NCBI GenBank assembly: GCA_913775215.1
Contig: CAJYKO010000480.1
Span: 1 to 9,286 of the forward strand
DNA length: 9,286 nucleotides
Origin: an uncultured Devosia sp.
GTDB lineage: Bacteria > Pseudomonadota > Alphaproteobacteria > Rhizobiales > Devosiaceae
Reading direction: 5' to 3'
The translations under genes were made by a program, and so were the position numbers. The notes under the pieces were generated by a model. That model had not been told where the DNA came from, ran no database searches, and was given only the letters and a program-made list of their open reading frames with translations. Shown here piece after piece: positions 6,640-9,286 of the stretch (its first letter is position 1; every line of letters begins with the position of its first letter).

Positions 6640-6661
6640 CCAGCGCTGCTCGAAAGTCCTG

Positions 6662-7687
6662 CTAGCGGATGGGCGGCGCGTAAAGCAGGCCGCCATTGCT
6701 CCAAAGGGCATTTTGCCCGCGCAACATGGCGGCACCCGTCTGGGGGCCGAAATGCCGATCGTAGAGCTCGGCATAATTGCCCACCGCGCGAATGGCATCG
6801 GACATGAAGCTGGGCTTTAGGCCAAGGGCGGAACCGAAGTCGCCTTCCACACCCAATAGCCTGCGAACATCGGCGGATCGCGCCGCTGTCAGCGAGTCGA
6901 TATTCAGTGCCGTTACCCCAACTTCCTCTGCAGTGATGAGCGCAAAAATCGTCCAGCGGACGATCTCAAACCACTGATCGTCTCCACCAGGCACGACGGG
7001 ACCGAGCACTTCCTTGGAAATGCGTTCGGGCAGGATGCGATGTTGCGACGGATCTGTCAGTTCGCGCCGGATGGCCTGTAGCTGGCGGCCCGAGGCAGAA
7101 ATGACGTCGCACATATTGGCGCGGTAGGCGACAATCAGATCAGCAACGTCTTCATAGACGAGATCGGTATAGCTTGTCTGATTGGCAAAGAAGAATTCTT
7201 CGAGTGCCTGCACCGCGCTGCCATTGTCCACCACGCAAACACGAACATTGGTCAGCTCATAGGCCGAGACGACGCTCATCGATTGGGGCACCAGGAAGCC
7301 CTGGCCATCGAAAAAGCTCGGCGTGACATAGCGTGCGCCATAGCGCAGATCCCTGCCCGCACTCCAGGCGCCATTGCGCATGAGGACGTCGACTGCGCCT
7401 GTTTGCAAAGGGGCAAAACGGGCCTCGCCACGGAAGGCGCGAAATTCGATGAGATCGGGATTGCCGAGCACGGCGGCGGCAAGCGCCCGGCAGAGATCGA
7501 CGTCAAAGCCTGACCAGCGGCCATCGGCATCTTGTTGCGCGAAGCCTGCAAGTGGGCTGCGGGAGCCGCAGACGAGAAAGCCGCGCTCGCGCACAGTCTC
7601 AAGCGTATTGGCTTGAGCCGACATGACGCCGCCTAAGCAGGAAAGCGCCAGCGCGAGCAGCAGTGGCTTTATGCAGCGAGTGAACAT
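6662..7687 (-). CDS. Periplasmic amino acid binding protein, AapJ-like but diverged
   Basis: The product (341 residues) is a class II periplasmic solute-binding protein of the general L-amino acid (AapJ/BztA) family. Residues 1-26 form a Sec signal peptide (KPLLLALALSCLGGVMSAQA) with likely cleavage after AQA. Family marks include TLETVRERGFLVCG (28-41), WSGFDVDLCRALAAAV (58-73), FFDGQGF (125-131), RISKEVLGPVV (222-232) and GDDQWFEIVRWTIFALITAEE (235-255). The carboxylate-contacting Arg seems kept (R112 in GRDL). The loop that reads 'TGTT' in AapJ as I recall it is DNGSA (154-158), and the Asp expected to bind the alpha-amino group is replaced by S199. Four cysteines (40, 66, 151, 193) remain in the mature part. 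AGAAGG (complement of 7693-7698), five bases upstream, sets the start at 7687. The ligand is uncertain. Confidence 0.88.
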   Translation of the reverse strand: MFTRCIKPLLLALALSCLGGVMSAQANTLETVRERGFLVCGSRSPLAGFAQQDADGRWSGFDVDLCRALAAAVLGNPDLIEFRAFRGEARFAPLQTGAVDVLMRNGAWSAGRDLRYGARYVTPSFFDGQGFLVPQSMSVVSAYELTNVRVCVVDNGSAVQALEEFFFANQTSYTDLVYEDVADLIVAYRANMCDVISASGRQLQAIRRELTDPSQHRILPERISKEVLGPVVPGGDDQWFEIVRWTIFALITAEEVGVTALNIDSLTAARSADVRRLLGVEGDFGSALGLKPSFMSDAIRAVGNYAELYDRHFGPQTGAAMLRGQNALWSNGGLLYAPPIR

Positions 7688-7692
7688 GCCGG

Positions 7693-7698
7693 CCTTCT
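7693..7698 (-). promoter_or_regulatory. Ribosome binding site of the binding protein gene
   Basis: On the minus strand AGAAGG (part of AAGAGAAGG) ends five bases before the ATG at 7687. The in-frame ATG at 7714 has no purine-rich site before it and would put nine polar residues ahead of a good signal peptide, so 7687 is preferred. Confidence 0.7.
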
Positions 7699-7725
7699 CT
7701 TGGGACTGCGGCATTGTGGCATTGC

Positions 7726-7768
7726 ATATCCACGGGTCAAGCCAATGCAGGACCTGACCCGTGGATAT
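7726..7768. repeat. Perfect 14-bp inverted repeat between ATPase and binding protein genes
   Basis: ATATCCACGGGTCA (7726-7739) is repeated exactly in inverse at 7755-7768, with a 15-base spacer. On the transcript of the minus-strand operon it forms a strong hairpin that begins six bases after the ATPase stop and ends 38 bases before the binding protein ATG. No T run follows on either strand, so it is not a standard intrinsic terminator; it may slow RNA decay from one side, attenuate transcription, or bind a protein. A 9-base direct repeat, AATGCAGGA, occurs in its spacer (7744-7752) and at the end of the ATPase gene (7777-7785). Confidence 0.85.
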
Positions 7769-7774
7769 CGGGCT

Positions 7775-8575
7775 TTAATGCAGGATCTGGCTCAGGAAGA
7801 GCTTGGTGCGTTCATGCTGCGGGTTGGAGAAGAACGCTTCAGGCTCGTTCTGCTCAATGATCTGACCCTGGTCCATGAAAATAACCCGGTTCGCCACCTG
7901 GCGGGCAAAGCCCATTTCGTGGGTCACGCAGAGCATGGTCATGCCCTCTTCGGCAAGGCTGATCATCACCTCGAGAACTTCCTTGACCATTTCCGGATCA
8001 AGCGCCGATGTCGGCTCGTCGAACAGCATGATCTTGGGCTGCATGCAGAGTGAACGCGCAATGGCGACGCGCTGCTGCTGGCCGCCCGAAAGTTGGCCAG
8101 GGAACTTGTTGGCCTGTTCGGGAATCTTGACCCGTTCGAGATAGTGCATGGCCGTCGCCTCGGCTTCCGCCTTGGGAATGCCGCGGACCCAGATCGGGGC
8201 AAGCGTCAGGTTTTGCAGGATCGTGAGGTGCGGGAAAAGATTGAAGTGCTGGAACACCATACCGACTTCGCGGCGCACTTCGTCGATGCGCTTGAGGTCG
8301 GCCGTGAGTTCGGTGCCATTGACGATGATCTGGCCTTCCTGGTGTTCTTCCAGGCGATTGATGCAGCGGATGAGCGTCGACTTGCCGGAGCCAGAGGGCC
8401 CGGCAATGACGATGCGCTCGCCCTTCATGACGCGCAGGTTGATGTCGCGCAGCACGTGAAAATCGCCATACCACTTGTGCATGTTGACGACATCGATGGC
8501 CACTTCGGTCTTGGAGACCTGCATCTGGCTGGTGTCGATCTGACGATCAACAGTCGTTTCGGAAACCTGAGACAT
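7775..8575 (-). CDS. aapP: General L-amino acid ABC transporter ATP-binding protein, AapP-like
   Basis: This 266-residue cytoplasmic ATPase drives a polar amino acid importer. Walker A is GPSGSGKST (59-67), the Q-loop glutamine is Q109 in VFQHFNLFPH, the signature is LSGGQQQR (162-169), Walker B is IMLFDE (182-187) with catalytic E187, the D-loop is SALD (190-193) and the switch histidine is H219 in VTHEMGFA. The sequence HKWYGDFHVLRDINL (33-47) and the C-terminal 'NPQHERTKLFLSQIL' are characteristic of the AapP/GlnQ group. An ATG at 8671 would add 32 residues read from the permease gene; AAGAGG (complement of 8583-8588), seven bases before 8575, supports the shorter form. Only four bases separate it from the permease stop, and its Shine-Dalgarno lies in the permease's last codons, so the two are coupled. 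Confidence 0.95.
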   Translation of the reverse strand: MSQVSETTVDRQIDTSQMQVSKTEVAIDVVNMHKWYGDFHVLRDINLRVMKGERIVIAGPSGSGKSTLIRCINRLEEHQEGQIIVNGTELTADLKRIDEVRREVGMVFQHFNLFPHLTILQNLTLAPIWVRGIPKAEAEATAMHYLERVKIPEQANKFPGQLSGGQQQRVAIARSLCMQPKIMLFDEPTSALDPEMVKEVLEVMISLAEEGMTMLCVTHEMGFARQVANRVIFMDQGQIIEQNEPEAFFSNPQHERTKLFLSQILH

Positions 8576-8579
8576 GAAG

Positions 8580-9286
8580 CTACCTCTTGTAGCCAGTGTT
8601 AAGACGTCGCTCCATGTAGATGGAGTAGCGAGACATGCCGAAGCAGAACACCCAGAAAACCATCGCGGCAAAGATGTAGCCGGTGGTTGCGGTGTTGGCC
8701 GATTGCCATTCGAGGGCCGTGTCGTTCTTGGTTTTCACCGCTTCGAGAAGATCCTTCATGCCCACGATGTAGACAAGGGACGTGTCCTTGAAGAGCGCAA
8801 TGAAGTTGTTCACGATGCCCGGAATGACGTGCTTGAGCGCCTGGGGTAGGATGATGAACCACATCCGTTTCCAGTAGCCGAGACCGAGCGCTGACGCCGC
8901 CTCGTATTGGCCACGCGGAATGGCCTGGAGGCCGCCGCGGACCACTTCGGCGACATAGGCCGAGGTGAAGAGCGTCACACCCACAATGGCACGCAAGAAC
9001 TTATCGACCGTCATACCCTGAGGCATGAAGAGCGGCAGCATGATCGAGGCCATGAAGAGGATGGTGATCAGCGGCACGGCGCGGATAAGTTCGATGAACC
9101 CCACGCAGACCGTTTTGATGATCGGCATGGACGACTGGCGTCCGAGGGCGAGGATGATACCCAATGGGAAGGAGAGCGTGATGCCGATGACCGACAGGAT
9201 CAGCGTCACCAAAAGCCCGCCCCACTTTTCGGTTGGAATCGGCCGCAAGCCGAAGACGCCGCCTGCGAGGAGGAAGTAGCTCAGGA
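8580..9286 (-). CDS. aapM: General L-amino acid ABC transporter permease, AapM-like, C-terminal part
   Basis: The frame stays open to the right edge (first full codon at 9284), so the N-terminus lies outside; about 235 residues are visible. TTG at 9248 is an internal leucine, not a start: the preceding residues LSYFLLAGGVFG continue a family-like sequence. The binding-protein-dependent permease core starts at WGGLLVTLILSVIGITLSFP. The conserved cytoplasmic EAA loop, which docks on the ATPase, reads EVVRGGLQAIPRGQYEAASA followed by LGLGYWKRM. Later come LPQALKHVIPGIVNNFIALF, KDTSLVYIVGM and a closing FGMSRYSIYMERRLNTGYKR, all strongly like AapM/BztC. About five membrane spans are visible. The partner AapQ and the classical AapJ would be expected further right, beyond the window. 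Confidence 0.93.
   Translation of the reverse strand, partial: LSYFLLAGGVFGLRPIPTEKWGGLLVTLILSVIGITLSFPLGIILALGRQSSMPIIKTVCVGFIELIRAVPLITILFMASIMLPLFMPQGMTVDKFLRAIVGVTLFTSAYVAEVVRGGLQAIPRGQYEAASALGLGYWKRMWFIILPQALKHVIPGIVNNFIALFKDTSLVYIVGMKDLLEAVKTKNDTALEWQSANTATTGYIFAAMVFWVFCFGMSRYSIYMERRLNTGYKR

Noticed and set aside
6641..6648. CAGCGCTG as a terminator between the AlaX and binding protein genes
   Set aside because: A 4-bp self-complement with no loop room and no T run cannot be supported as a terminator.
8576..8671. Extended ATPase start at 8671
   Set aside because: The extension is read from permease codons in another frame; the ATG at 8575 has a good Shine-Dalgarno and typical AapP N-terminus.

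Overview
The window reads as ordinary chromosomal DNA of an alphaproteobacterium, most likely a member of the Hyphomicrobiales (Rhizobiales), possibly Devosia-like. The grounds are a hand-estimated GC near 60 percent, an Aap-type general L-amino acid ABC transporter, the long 'SVKDR / GTAGNTG' type of cysteine synthase, and an M-type AlaX editing protein. The genus is a guess from protein style, not a database result. I saw no insertion sequence, phage gene, CRISPR array, tRNA or rRNA.

Left part, + strand (1-2315): the C-terminal third of an Fsr-like MFS efflux protein overlaps by ATGA a small acidic AHSA1/SRPBCC-fold protein. After 50 bases comes a class I CPD photolyase with a TTG start and an intact tryptophan triad. 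These three are probably co-transcribed. A 152-base gap with a hairpin and an alternative long-range pairing then leads into a PLP-dependent cysteine synthase-like gene (2468-3517). Its stop codon lies inside a perfect 20-base palindrome, where it meets a convergent gene.

Middle (3531-6639): a minus-strand gene joins an N-terminal Glyoxalase_8-like helical domain to a beta-rich C-terminal region. Across a 234-base divergent intergenic region lie a + strand cardiolipin synthase (GTG start at 4461, two HKD motifs) and, 10 bases later, an alanyl-tRNA editing protein with its four zinc ligands.

Right part, minus strand (6662-9286): reading leftward, the end of an AapM-like permease runs past the window edge. 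Four bases later comes the AapP-like ATPase, then a perfect 14-bp inverted repeat, then an AapJ-like periplasmic binding protein. This binding protein follows the ATPase, whereas the classical order is J-Q-M-P. It also lacks several residues expected to hold an amino acid ligand, so it may be a diverged paralogue and not the main receptor.

Taken together the genes cover efflux, light-driven DNA repair, sulfur amino acid synthesis, membrane lipid synthesis, translation quality control and amino acid uptake. I found no clear undescribed multi-gene system. The points most worth a second look are the possible RNA switch before the cysteine synthase gene, the diverged binding protein and its preceding inverted repeat, and the unusual two-domain gene at 3531-4226.
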